DNA from: Clostridium sp. AF15-31
GTDB taxonomy: Bacteria > Bacillota > Clostridia > Lachnospirales > Lachnospiraceae
Length of the DNA: 64,000 nucleotides
Direction of reading: 5' to 3'
Assembly: GCF_003461625.1 (NCBI RefSeq)
Contig: NZ_QTXL01000004.1
Span: forward strand, 62,313-126,312
Of the stretch, positions 7,873-15,687 are shown piece after piece. Below the pieces are notes generated by a model. The model was not told where the DNA came from and did not search any database. It saw only the letters and a program-made list of their open reading frames with translations. The position numbers and the translations under genes were made by a program. How positions within the stretch are numbered: the stretch's first letter is position 1; every line of letters starts with the position of its first letter.

Positions 7873-8646
7873 ATGCCGAGACCAGTAAAATGCAGAAAAG
7901 TCTGCCATTTCCCAAATGTTTTAGAATTCCTTCCGGCAGATGATACTGAGAAAAAAATGCCCATTGTTCTGACGGTAGATGAGTACGAGACAATCCGTCT
8001 TTTGGACAAGAAAGGTTACAGTCAGGAGCAGTGTGCGGAATCTATGCAGATCGCAAGAACGACGGTCCAACGGATTTACGAGATTGCCAGAAAGAAAATA
8101 GCAGATGCTCTCATTGATGGACATCCGCTTAAAATTGAGGGTGGGGATTTCATAATCTGTGACGGTCAGAGCAGCGACTGTAGCTTTGGAGGATGTTACA
8201 ATCATGAGATTTATCAAAAATATGCAGTAGAAAAAGGAGAAGGTATCATGAGAATAGCAGTAACATATGAAAATGGACAGATTTTCCAACACTTTGGACA
8301 CACAGAGACATTTAAGATTTACGATGTAGAGGAAGGAAAAGTGCTACATTCAGAAGTAGTAGATACGAATGGAAGCGGACATGGTGCATTGGCAGGAGTT
8401 CTTAATGCATTAAATGCCGATGTTTTGATCTGCGGCGGAATCGGAGGGGGTGCTCAGACTGCGTTAGCGGCAGCGGGTATTAAGCTTTTTGGCGGAGTTT
8501 CAGGAGATGCGGATAAAGCAGTAGAAGCTTTTATCAATGATACGCTTGATTATAATTCGGATGTGAAGTGTTCTCACCATGAGCACAACCATGAGGAAGG
8601 ACATACGTGTGGTGAGCATGGATGCGGAAGCCATAGCTGTCATTAA
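7873..8646 (+). CDS. DUF134 DNA-binding domain fused to a NifX/NifB-type dinitrogenase cofactor-like domain
   Basis: 257 aa. Residues 1-100 form a DUF134 domain (MPRPVKCRKVCHFP, LTVDEYETIRLLDKKGYSQE, then a sigma-like helix-turn-helix ARTTVQRIYEIARKKI). Residues 125-230 are a Fe-Mo cofactor-binding domain (MRIAVTYENGQIFQHFGHTE, DVLICGGIGGGAQ). The tail is very rich in His and Cys (CSHHEHNHEEGHTCGEHGC) and almost certainly binds metal. Such fusions occur in anaerobes without nitrogenase and are thought to handle iron or iron-sulfur clusters; the precise role is unknown. A strong promoter and AAAGGAGC ribosome site precede it. Confidence 0.9.
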   Translation: MPRPVKCRKVCHFPNVLEFLPADDTEKKMPIVLTVDEYETIRLLDKKGYSQEQCAESMQIARTTVQRIYEIARKKIADALIDGHPLKIEGGDFIICDGQSSDCSFGGCYNHEIYQKYAVEKGEGIMRIAVTYENGQIFQHFGHTETFKIYDVEEGKVLHSEVVDTNGSGHGALAGVLNALNADVLICGGIGGGAQTALAAAGIKLFGGVSGDADKAVEAFINDTLDYNSDVKCSHHEHNHEEGHTCGEHGCGSHSCH

Positions 8647-8834
8647 GAAGAAAAAAATACAACACGAAAGGATGCGTCAAGGTAATGCCAGAATTATCGT
8701 GATACATCCTTTTGTATTTGGAATGATTATTTTTCTTTCACTACTTGTCGAAAGTAATGGATGGAATGTACAATATTGTTAATGATCCAGAGATATTTAT
8801 TTTGGAAACAGCTTAATCAATTTGGAGGTATAAA

Positions 8835-9044
8835 ATGAAAGCACATAAATATTGGTCAATCGGAGCAATAGTTACAATGGTTGGAACTTTTTATACAGGA
8901 TATAAAGGGTTAAAAGCAGCACACAAATACTTTGCATTTGGCTCTCTGATATGCTTGATTATGGCAGTCTATTCTGGTCATAAAATGATTTCTGGCAATA
9001 AGAGGACAAGAAAACAGATGGGAATGAAAGAAGTGGAGGAATAA
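8835..9044 (+). CDS. Small membrane protein (DUF6219-like)
   Basis: 69 aa with two hydrophobic helices (about 8-22 and 33-48) separated by GLKAAHKYFAF and a basic tail. The repeated pattern HKYWSIGA ... HKYFAFGS suggests two related half-units and conserved His residues in the membrane interface. It resembles the uncharacterised DUF6219 family. The ribosome site is TTGGAGGT. The next gene starts three bases after its stop, so it is co-expressed with the peroxiredoxin and yaaA. Confidence 0.75.
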   Translation: MKAHKYWSIGAIVTMVGTFYTGYKGLKAAHKYFAFGSLICLIMAVYSGHKMISGNKRTRKQMGMKEVEE

Positions 9045-9047
9045 AAT

Positions 9048-9503
9048 ATGTTAGAAGTAGGAAAAAAAGCACCGGACTTTGAATTGCCGGATCAGAATGG
9101 AGAAATGCATAAATTAAGCGATTATGCAGGAAAAAAAGTGATCCTATATTTTTATCCAAAGGATAATACACCAGGATGTACGAAGCAGGCATGTGGCTTT
9201 TCTGAGCGTTATCCACAGTTTAATGAGAAGGGAGCTGTTATTCTCGGAGTGAGCAAGGACTCTGTAGCGTCTCACAAGAGATTTGAAGAAAAATACGGAC
9301 TGGCATTTACGCTATTAGCAGACCCGGATCGTAAAGTTATTGAAGCATATGATGTCTGGAAAGAAAAGAAAAATTATGGAAAAGTATCTATGGGTGTAGT
9401 AAGAACTACTTATCTTATTGATGAGCAGGGAATCATTATAAAGGCAAATGATAAAGTCAAGGCGGCAGATGATCCTGAAAATATGCTTAAGGAATTGGCA
9501 TAA
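9048..9503 (+). CDS. bcp: Thioredoxin-dependent thiol peroxidase (Bcp/PrxQ)
   Basis: 151 aa 2-Cys peroxiredoxin. The motif DNTPGCTKQACGF holds peroxidatic Cys44 and the resolving Cys49 five residues later, the PrxQ arrangement. The Pro-Thr-Cys-Arg-type active site is represented by P42, T41 and a later conserved Arg. It reduces hydroperoxides using thioredoxin, which the same block encodes. It overlaps yaaA by one base (TAATG), indicating translational coupling. Confidence 0.93.
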   Translation: MLEVGKKAPDFELPDQNGEMHKLSDYAGKKVILYFYPKDNTPGCTKQACGFSERYPQFNEKGAVILGVSKDSVASHKRFEEKYGLAFTLLADPDRKVIEAYDVWKEKKNYGKVSMGVVRTTYLIDEQGIIIKANDKVKAADDPENMLKELA

Positions 9504-10252
9504 TGAAGATTATTTTATCACCTGCAAAAAAGATGATAGTAGATACCGATAACTTAGCACCGGTTGGACTGCCTGTCTATATTGATAAGACAGCAGAAGT
9601 ATTAAACTGGATGAAAAGCAAATCAAAAGAAGAACTGAAAGCTATCTGGAAATGTAATGACAAGATTGCAGAGCAGAACTTTAACAGATTGGAAAATATG
9701 AATCTTTATAACGGGCTTACTCCGGCTGTTTTAGCATATGAAGGGATTGCATTTCAATATATGGCACCATCTGTGTTTGAAATCCAGCAGTTTGAGTATT
9801 TGCAAAATCATTTAAGAATCTTGTCTGCGTTTTATGGCATTTTAAAACCAATGGATGGTGTGACTCCTTATCGTCTTGAAATGCAGGCAAAGGTTGGAAT
9901 TGGAGATGCAAAAAATCTGTATGAGTACTGGGGAGAATTGTTATACCGCTCAGTAATCGATGACAGTAGGATTATCATTAATCTTGCATCAAAAGAATAC
10001 TCAAAATGTATAGAAAAGTATCTGACACCACAGGACAGATATATTACGATTGTATTTTGTGAGTTATCCGGAGATAAATTGGTAACAAAAGGTACCTATG
10101 CCAAGATGGCTCGTGGTGAAATGGTCAGATTCATAGCGGAAAATAATATTGAAAATCTGGTGGAGATTCAGAAATTTGACAGACTCGGATACTCGTTTAG
10201 GTCTGATTTATCTTCAGATTCAGAATATGTATTTGAACGCAAAATAAAATAG
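9503..10252 (+). CDS. yaaA: Peroxide stress protein YaaA
   Basis: 249 aa, the normal YaaA/DUF328 length, with the family start MKIILSPAKKMI, central LSAFYGILKPMDGVTPYRLEM and FCELSGDKLVTKGTYAKMARGEM. In E. coli, YaaA limits free iron during peroxide stress and is a DNA-binding UPF0246 protein (established). It sits between bcp and a PerR-like gene, consistent with a peroxide response. Confidence 0.93.
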   Translation: MKIILSPAKKMIVDTDNLAPVGLPVYIDKTAEVLNWMKSKSKEELKAIWKCNDKIAEQNFNRLENMNLYNGLTPAVLAYEGIAFQYMAPSVFEIQQFEYLQNHLRILSAFYGILKPMDGVTPYRLEMQAKVGIGDAKNLYEYWGELLYRSVIDDSRIIINLASKEYSKCIEKYLTPQDRYITIVFCELSGDKLVTKGTYAKMARGEMVRFIAENNIENLVEIQKFDRLGYSFRSDLSSDSEYVFERKIK

Positions 10253-10286
10253 TTATTCAGGTAAAAGATGTTCAGTTTGGCAGCTT

Positions 10287-10372
10287 TTATAATAATGAGA
10301 ATTATTACTATTTTTATTGACAACAGGATGATAGTGGCATATAATCCTTATTAAGAATTATTCCCAATAAGG
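10287..10372 (+). promoter_or_regulatory. Consensus promoter with Fur/PerR-like sites
   Basis: TTGACA (10317-10322) and TATAAT (10340-10345), 17 bases apart, form a perfect sigma-A promoter. AATAATGAGAATTATT (10291-10306) lies upstream and TTATTAAGAATTATT (10348-10362) just downstream of the -10; both are AT dyads like Fur/PerR boxes. CCTTATT (10346-10352) can also pair with AATAAGG (10366-10372), which covers the start of the ribosome site. Confidence 0.65.
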
Positions 10373-10379
10373 AGAATGA

Positions 10380-10787
10380 ATGACAAGAAGGAGAAATACC
10401 ATTCAAAAAGATCTCGTAAGAAATACCGTATACGAAATGAGAAGACACGTTACGGCAAATGAAGTGTATGAATTTATAAAAGAAGCATATCCATCAATTG
10501 GAAAAGGAACTGTATATAGAAATCTTGATATATTGGTAGAGGAAGGTGCATTAAGAAAGGTTGAAGTTCTGAATGGACCGAACCGATTTGATTTTACATT
10601 GAAAAATCATTACCATGTAAGATGTATAAAGTGCGGTGAAATTTTTGATGTGGATATGGATCAAATACCGGATTTGCTGGAAAGAATTCATAACACTCAT
10701 GGAATTGAATTTGTGGATTACGATATTTCATTTAAAGGCATTTGCCCGAAATGCAGGGAGAAGGTAAAGGAGGAACAGCATGGATAG
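10380..10787 (+). CDS. perR: Fur-family regulator, PerR-like
   Basis: 135 aa. The winged helix ([34 protein letters not shown]) is followed by the metal-binding dimer domain. [15 protein letters not shown] supplies the sensory His residues and the first Cys pair, and GICPKCREK the second pair, so the structural Zn(Cys)4 site is complete. An Asp-rich segment (DVDMDQ) fits the PerR regulatory metal site better than Fur, but sequence alone cannot settle it. It is the first gene of a rubrerythrin/lactate dehydrogenase/desulfoferrodoxin run and overlaps the next gene by 8 bases. Autoregulation through the flanking AT dyads is likely. Confidence 0.88.
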   Translation: MTRRRNTIQKDLVRNTVYEMRRHVTANEVYEFIKEAYPSIGKGTVYRNLDILVEEGALRKVEVLNGPNRFDFTLKNHYHVRCIKCGEIFDVDMDQIPDLLERIHNTHGIEFVDYDISFKGICPKCREKVKEEQHG

Positions 10788-11961
10788 GAAAGCAATGTAT
10801 AAGTTGAGTTATGGACTGTTTATATTGACCGCTAAAGAAGCAGAAAAAGATAACGGATGCATCATTAATACAGCCATTCAGGCAGCTTCGGAACCAAACC
10901 AGCTAAGTATCTGTGTAAATAAGTCAAATTATACGCATGATATGATTCAAAGAACCGGAAAATTTACTGTATCAGTCTTAAGTCAGAAGGCACAATTTGA
11001 ATTGTTCAAACATTTTGGCTTCCAATCAGGAAGAGATACCAATAAGTTTGAAACATTTGAGCAGTGTGCCAGAGGCACGAATGGTATTTATTATATTACA
11101 GAAGGTACAAATGCATACATTTCTGTGACAGTTACTAAAACAGAGGACTTGGGTTCACATACGATGTTTATTGGTGAGATAACCGATATGGAAGTTTTAA
11201 GCAATGTTCCTTCAGTAACATATGATTATTATCAGAATAATATTAAGCCTAAGCCACAGGAGGTTGGAAAAACAGAGGATGGTCAGACAATATGGCGTTG
11301 CAGAATTTGCGGATATGAATATGTAGGCGAGGAATTACCGGATGACTTTATATGTCCTTTGTGCAAGCACCCGGCATCAGATTTTGAAAAAGTAGTAAAG
11401 AAAACGGAGGTAAAAGAGATGGCAGAAAACAAATATGCAGGAACACAGACAGAGAAGAATTTACAGGAGGCATTTGCAGGGGAATCACAGGCAAGAAATA
11501 AGTATACCTATTTTGCATCTGTAGCGAAAAAGGAAGGTTACGAGCAGATGTCAGCATTGTTTTTAAAGACTGCAGATAATGAGAAAGAACATGCAAAGAT
11601 GTGGTTCAAGGAATTAGCAGGAATTGGTGATACAAAGGAAAACCTGGCGGCAGCGGCAGAAGGCGAAAATTATGAGTGGACAGATATGTATAATGGCTTT
11701 GCTAAAACAGCTGAGGAAGAAGGATTCCCTGAGCTTGCAGCAAAATTCAGGGCAGTAGGTGAGATTGAGAAGCACCATGAGGAAAGATATCGTGCACTTC
11801 TTAAGAATATTGAAACTGCACAAGTATTTGAAAAGAGCGAAGTTAAGGTATGGGAATGCCGTAACTGCGGACATATTGTGGTAGGAACTAAGGCACCTGA
11901 AGTATGTCCGGTATGTAATCATCCACAGAGCTATTTTGAAGTACATGAAGAGAATTATTAA
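10780..11961 (+). CDS. Flavin reductase-rubredoxin-rubrerythrin fusion (Hrb-Rbr)
   Basis: 393 aa. Residues 1-165 are an FMN-binding flavin reductase domain ([34 protein letters not shown]). Residues 170-205 are a rubredoxin ([20 protein letters not shown], then [11 protein letters not shown]). Residues 214-350 are the di-iron rubrerythrin bundle ([37 protein letters not shown]). Residues 357-393 are a second rubredoxin ([23 protein letters not shown]). The first two domains match high-molecular-weight rubredoxin of acetogens. The whole should pass electrons from NAD(P)H through FMN and Fe(Cys)4 to the peroxide-reducing di-iron site. At the junction GGAGG (11406-11410) precedes an in-frame ATG at 11419 that begins the standard rubrerythrin N terminus [10 protein letters not shown], so free rubrerythrin may also be made. 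Confidence 0.93.
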   Translation: MDRKAMYKLSYGLFILTAKEAEKDNGCIINTAIQAASEPNQLSICVNKSNYTHDMIQRTGKFTVSVLSQKAQFELFKHFGFQSGRDTNKFETFEQCARGTNGIYYITEGTNAYISVTVTKTEDLGSHTMFIGEITDMEVLSNVPSVTYDYYQNNIKPKPQEVGKTEDGQTIWRCRICGYEYVGEELPDDFICPLCKHPASDFEKVVKKTEVKEMAENKYAGTQTEKNLQEAFAGESQARNKYTYFASVAKKEGYEQMSALFLKTADNEKEHAKMWFKELAGIGDTKENLAAAAEGENYEWTDMYNGFAKTAEEEGFPELAAKFRAVGEIEKHHEERYRALLKNIETAQVFEKSEVKVWECRNCGHIVVGTKAPEVCPVCNHPQSYFEVHEENY

Positions 11962-11988
11962 GGAGATGAGATTATTACGAAGAAGAAA

Positions 11989-12933
11989 GTGATTAATTCA
12001 AAAAAAGCAGTAATGATAGGCTGTGGCTTTGTTGGTTCTGCATCGGTATTTGCTCTGATGCAGAGTGGCTTGTTTACAGAGATTGTCCTTATCGATGCAG
12101 ATAAGAACAAGGCAGAAGGAGAAGCGATGGATATCAGTCATGGTATTCCATTTGCGAGTCCGATGAAAATATATGCCGGAGATTATGATGATGTGGCTGA
12201 TGCTGCAATTGTTGTCATATCTGCCGGAGCGGGACAGAAACCGGGAGAGACAAGGCTTGATCTCGTAAATAAAAATGTAGCAATATTTAAGTCAATCATT
12301 CCTGAAATAGCAAAGAGAAATTTTGCAGGTATCATGCTTGTAGTTGCGAATCCGGTAGATATCCTGACTCAGGTAGCCATAAAGTTATCAGGACTTCCAG
12401 AAAACAGGGTTATTGGATCGGGTACTGTGTTAGATAGTGCCAGATTAAGATATAAGCTTGGTGAGCATTTATCTGTGGACAGCAGGAGTGTTCATGCATT
12501 TATAATAGGTGAGCATGGAGACAGCGAAGTTGTAGCATGGTCATCAGCCAATGTATCTGGTGTTCCATTAAGTGAAATGTGTGAAATGCGTGGACATTAC
12601 AAGCACAAGGAAAACACGGCAGAAATAGCTACAGAAGTCAAGAACAGTGCTTATGAGATTATAAACAAAAAGCACGCTACATATTATGGAATTGCAATGT
12701 CTGTAAAAAGAATCTGCGAAGTGATTATGAGAGATGAAAAATCAATACTTCCTGTATCACACATGATTCATGGAGTATATGACATTGACGGAGTATCGTT
12801 AAGTATGCCAGCTATTGTAGGTGCAGATGGTATTGAGTCTGATATACCTATTAATTTAAGTGGCGAGGAAGCGTTAAAGCTTAAGGAATCTGCAGATTCA
12901 TTGAAAAAGATTATGGAGACAATTGAATTATAA
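11989..12933 (+). CDS. ldh: L-lactate dehydrogenase
   Basis: 314 aa from the GTG at 11989. It has the Rossmann motif AVMIGCGFVGSASVFALMQS and NAD-specific Asp in IVLIDADKNK. The flexible loop is GAGQKPGETRLDLV, which carries the catalytic Arg. Substrate Arg is in DSARLRYKLG, and the catalytic His-Asp pair is in IIGEHGDSE. It interconverts pyruvate and lactate with NADH. The start is uncertain: the ribosome site AAGGAG (11960-11965) points to codon 11977, which is ACG followed by AAG AAG AAA GTG. An ancestral ATG may have mutated. The position inside a peroxide operon suggests NADH disposal during oxygen exposure. Confidence 0.92.
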   Translation: MINSKKAVMIGCGFVGSASVFALMQSGLFTEIVLIDADKNKAEGEAMDISHGIPFASPMKIYAGDYDDVADAAIVVISAGAGQKPGETRLDLVNKNVAIFKSIIPEIAKRNFAGIMLVVANPVDILTQVAIKLSGLPENRVIGSGTVLDSARLRYKLGEHLSVDSRSVHAFIIGEHGDSEVVAWSSANVSGVPLSEMCEMRGHYKHKENTAEIATEVKNSAYEIINKKHATYYGIAMSVKRICEVIMRDEKSILPVSHMIHGVYDIDGVSLSMPAIVGADGIESDIPINLSGEEALKLKESADSLKKIMETIEL

Positions 12934-12960
12934 ATTTTACACATGGAAGGAGAAAAAGTC

Positions 12961-13335
12961 ATGGAAGTAAGGTATTATATTTGTAAGCATTGTGGAAACA
13001 TTGTTGAAAAGGTAAAGGATAAGGGTGTACCTGTAATTTGTTGCGGAGAACCTATGCAGGAATTAAAAGCCGGAGTGACAGATGCTGCTGTCGAGAAGCA
13101 TGTACCTGTATATACGATAGAAGGCAGTCATGTTCATGTCGTGGTCGGAGAGACAAAACATCCAATGCTTGAAGAGCATTTCATTGAGTGGATTACATTA
13201 AATACAAACCAGGGAATATATAGAAAACAGTTAAATCCAGGGCAGGAGCCGGCAGCAGATTTTTGTCTTTGCGATGGTGAACAGGTAGAAGAAGTATATG
13301 CATATTGTAACCTGCATGGATTATGGAAATGCTAA
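12961..13335 (+). CDS. dfx: Desulfoferrodoxin (superoxide reductase)
   Basis: 124 aa, the usual size. The N-terminal desulforedoxin site uses Cys8 and Cys11 (YICKHCG) and the adjacent Cys27-Cys28 (VICCGEPM). Center II has His in EKHVPVY, the HVHVVVG strand, HPMLEEHFIEW and the final Cys-His pair CNLHGLW. It reduces superoxide to peroxide, which the fused rubrerythrin and peroxiredoxin can then remove. The ATG at 12961 is preceded by GGAAGGAG; the ATG at 12943 merely overlaps that site. Confidence 0.94.
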   Translation: MEVRYYICKHCGNIVEKVKDKGVPVICCGEPMQELKAGVTDAAVEKHVPVYTIEGSHVHVVVGETKHPMLEEHFIEWITLNTNQGIYRKQLNPGQEPAADFCLCDGEQVEEVYAYCNLHGLWKC

Positions 13336-13430
13336 AAGCATTTATACATATTAAGGTTACAGAACAACACAATGATGAGGTAGAAGATCAAGATGAACAG
13401 ATTATGGGAACTTTAAAATATCTCACATAG
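13323..13430 (+). CDS. Possible small overlapping ORF (35 aa)
   Basis: An ATG at 13323, inside the last codons of the desulfoferrodoxin gene in another frame, opens MEMLKAFIHIKVTEQHNDEV and ends at TAG 13428. It is acidic in the middle and matches nothing I recognise. It could be a small coupled gene or the stub of a lost gene. There is no separate ribosome site. Confidence 0.2.
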   Translation: MEMLKAFIHIKVTEQHNDEVEDQDEQIMGTLKYLT

Positions 13431-13490
13431 CGGTTAGTTAATCACATTCTGTATGTCGATGGTCAAATTCCAAAAGGCTGATATAGTAAG

Positions 13491-13527
13491 AAAGGCTGTT
13501 ATTTTTTAGAGAGTAGCAGCTTTTTTT
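13491..13527 (+). terminator. Terminator of the perR-dfx operon
   Basis: AAAGGCTGTTA pairs with TAGCAGCTTT (one mismatch and wobble) and is followed by a run of T, about 155 bases after the desulfoferrodoxin stop. Confidence 0.65.
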
Positions 13528-13679
13528 ATTTTGAATATAAAATATGACACATACACTTGACAATATGCATACATGGATGAAATAGGACATTTCTTACTAA
13601 AACAGTATGTTTATGGTATACTAGCTAGTAGTAATGCAGTTTCAACCGATATTACATATTATTATAAACAACAGCGTTA

Positions 13680-13718
13680 GAGCATTTATGTGATTGAAAC
13701 ATAGATGCTCTTTTTTTG
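13680..13718 (+). terminator. Terminator module, copy 2
   Basis: GAGCATTTATG pairs with CATAGATGCTC, then TTTTTTT. The preceding ACAGCGTTAGAGCATTTATG matches the module at 4322-4341. TTGACA at 13558 and TATACT near 13616 lie between this and the previous terminator, but they are not correctly spaced as one promoter. Confidence 0.7.
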
Positions 13719-13885
13719 TGCCCGTTGGGCAATGGATATGAATGTAACTTTAGGACATTTTGTCCAGAAGTTCAGATAGAGGAAATCAAGGAGGAACACG
13801 AGATGTGCATTAAAATGTGTATCTTATGGGTGAGAGCACCCACAGACAGAAGCAGCAGGAAAATATATAACAGGAGGACAGAACA
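13716..13885 (+). other. Decayed leader or small coding stretch of a mobile element
   Basis: After the terminator one frame reads CPLGNGYECNFRTFCPEVQI and continues EEIKEEHEMCIK with five Cys residues. Another frame carries a ribosome site at 13788-13794 (CAAGGAGG). No complete gene can be recognised. The stretch also holds small inverted repeats (GCCCGTTGGGC, GGACATTTTGTCC). Confidence 0.3.
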
Positions 13886-14542
13886 ATGGTCGATGAATTG
13901 ACGCAGGAGTCGTTCTAGACAGGAAAGGCGATTGTGACTGTCAGCGTAGATCTGATTACTGCCATTGCAGATGCGTGCAAGCGGTCTGAACAGCAGAATC
14001 CTGGTATGAGCGAGGAACAGAAGGAGACATTGCTCGGCAAGGTTGTCGATAAGGTAATGTCGAATTATAAGGAAACGCATGGCTCATTAAAGGGATTCAA
14101 TAGAGAGGGCAAAGATGTCACGCATATTGATGTGAATGATGAGAGAACAGCGGAGCTTTTAGAGAAAGCCTGTAAGAAAAGTCATATTCCGGTGGATATG
14201 AAAAAGGTAACGAGGGCAGATGGTTCCATCACGCATACTGCATTCTGTGAAGTGAAAAGCATAGATCAGGTGGAAGCATTACTGAAGATGGCTTCCGAAC
14301 AGGTACTTGAGGAGCAGAAGGAAATGACCAAGACACTTGTACTTTACGATGATAAGGGCAAGGAGGTTATGTCGGCTGACTTTGTAAATAATGGTGAGAT
14401 AAATATGGACGATGTGGAAACACTGTCAAGATTCTCTCCATATTTTAGGTGCCGGCAAATGCAAAGCACCCGATATTATTTGATATATGCTGTGCGTCAT
14501 AAATGTGACCAAAGTCAGCCCGAAACATTTACATTATACTAA
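13886..14542 (+). pseudogene. Nonsense-interrupted mobile-element gene
   Basis: AGGAGG at 13873-13878 precedes ATG 13886 (MVDELTQESF), but codon 11 is TAG (13916). The same frame continues for about 200 codons (TGKAIVTVSVDLITAIADAC, then KDVTHIDVNDERTAELL). The sheet-helix pattern and length recall PcfB/DUF3801-type conjugation proteins; that match is weak. From about 14440 the frame (FRCRQMQSTRYYL) looks unrelated, suggesting a 3' deletion junction. A GTG or ATG downstream could give a shortened product, but decay is more likely. Confidence 0.45.
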
Positions 14543-14740
14543 ATAAATTAGGAAAATGTGACAAAAAGTCATGTAAGTATTGCCCAAGTATTTTCCGGGA
14601 TGTTTTATAATAAATTTATGGGTGGCGGTCTGTTAATAATCACTTTGATATTTTATAATGTAAGCATTGGTTGTAATTTAGTTGATGGTGCAAAGTCAGT
14701 TTAAGTGGCCTGAAACTCAGCGGGAAAGGAGAATATAATT

Positions 14741-15169
14741 ATGGAGATCAGAAAAGCGGCAGCAGAGGATTTTGATATTGTATTTGATTTTATAGAGAAA
14801 TTATGGACATATAATACATATGACAGGGAAGAAATACGCAAAGTATATATGGACGTCATAAATGACGAACGCAGCTTTGCGTTTTTATTATGGGATGAAG
14901 GCGTTTGCAGGGGCATGTGCCATGGAGACTATTTCAATACATTCTGGATGTCGGGACTCACATGCTATGTGTCAAGCCTTATAACAAGAGAGGAGGACCG
15001 CGGAAATGGCTATGGTGTGGCACTCCTGGATCATGCAAAGAAGCTTGCAAAGCAGAGGGGGTGCAAGGCCGTCACCCTTGATTCCGGTCTTCCGCGGACA
15101 GGGGCACATGGTTTCTACGAACACTATGGATTTGAAAAGAGCTGTTATGGCTTTGAACTGATGATATAA
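14741..15169 (+). CDS. GNAT-family N-acetyltransferase
   Basis: 142 aa. It has the GNAT N terminus MEIRKAAAEDFDIVFDFI, an acetyl-CoA loop in REEDRGNGYGVALLDHAKKL (R/Q-x-x-G-x-G/A pattern) and the C-terminal AHGFYEHYGFEKSCYGFEL typical of the fold. The substrate is unknown; small-molecule or protein amine acetylation is the family role. AAAGGAGA precedes the ATG. It is followed closely by a broken hydrolase gene. Confidence 0.87.
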   Translation: MEIRKAAAEDFDIVFDFIEKLWTYNTYDREEIRKVYMDVINDERSFAFLLWDEGVCRGMCHGDYFNTFWMSGLTCYVSSLITREEDRGNGYGVALLDHAKKLAKQRGCKAVTLDSGLPRTGAHGFYEHYGFEKSCYGFELMI

Positions 15170-15201
15170 ATTATCTGAGAAGATTGGAAAGAAGACAAAA
15201 T

Positions 15202-15395
15202 ATGTGTACAGCGGCGACATATAAGACAAAGAATTTCTATTTTGGAAGAACGCTGGATTATGAATTCTTGTACGGCGATGAGATTACCGTGACTCCGAGA
15301 AATTATCCGTTTGAATTCAGATATATGGGCAGGACGGCACAGAACTTGCCAGATATCCGTTGCTGCAGGGGGAGAACATCAACTGGCAGAACTAA
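15202..15395 (+). pseudogene. Truncated choloylglycine hydrolase-like (Ntn hydrolase) gene
   Basis: It begins MCTAATYKTKNFYFGRTLDY with nucleophile Cys2, exactly like bile salt hydrolases and related linear-amide hydrolases, and continues to NYPFEFRYMG. Thereafter similarity ends. In a shifted frame GTELARYPLLQGENINWQN reaches a stop at 15393-15395, perhaps the tail of another gene. Intact family members are about 320-330 residues long, so activity is lost. The junction marks a deletion at the left border of the fructan locus. Confidence 0.7.
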
Positions 15396-15687
15396 GTATC
15401 TGCTGCCCCCGGGACCCGGGAAATACCAGGAAATAACTTGGCGTTTTTATCTGCATTTCTGCATTTTGCGAAAAATTTGTGCTGTTTTATGTAATGGTGG
15501 AGCCGGCAACTGCATGGTGCCAGTAGCCATCGCAGAGCCAGTAGCCCTCCAACAGAGCCGGCAGTCTGGATGATGACAGTGGTTGCACAAACATAGAAAA
15601 GTAGATTATAATATTGGAAAAGGGCGTTGCCAGTGGCAATGTACGGAAGCCAGAGTTATATCTGTGATAAAGGAGAAAGAACGAGAT
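15396..15687 (+). other. Intergenic stretch before the LacI-type regulator
   Basis: About 290 bases without a convincing gene. It contains GC-rich inverted repeats (CCCCCGGGACCCGGG near 15408; repeats of CAGAGCC and CCAGTAGCC at 15520-15565), and the regulator's ribosome site AAAGGAGA at 15670. No clear promoter was seen. Confidence 0.4.

Noticed and set aside
11419..11961. Annotating rubrerythrin only as a separate gene.
   Set aside because: There is no stop codon between the rubredoxin and rubrerythrin parts, so a fusion is the direct reading; the internal start is recorded as an alternative.
13558..13622. TTGACA and TATACT as one promoter before the second terminator module.
   Set aside because: They are more than 50 bases apart; neither has a partner at 16-18 bases.
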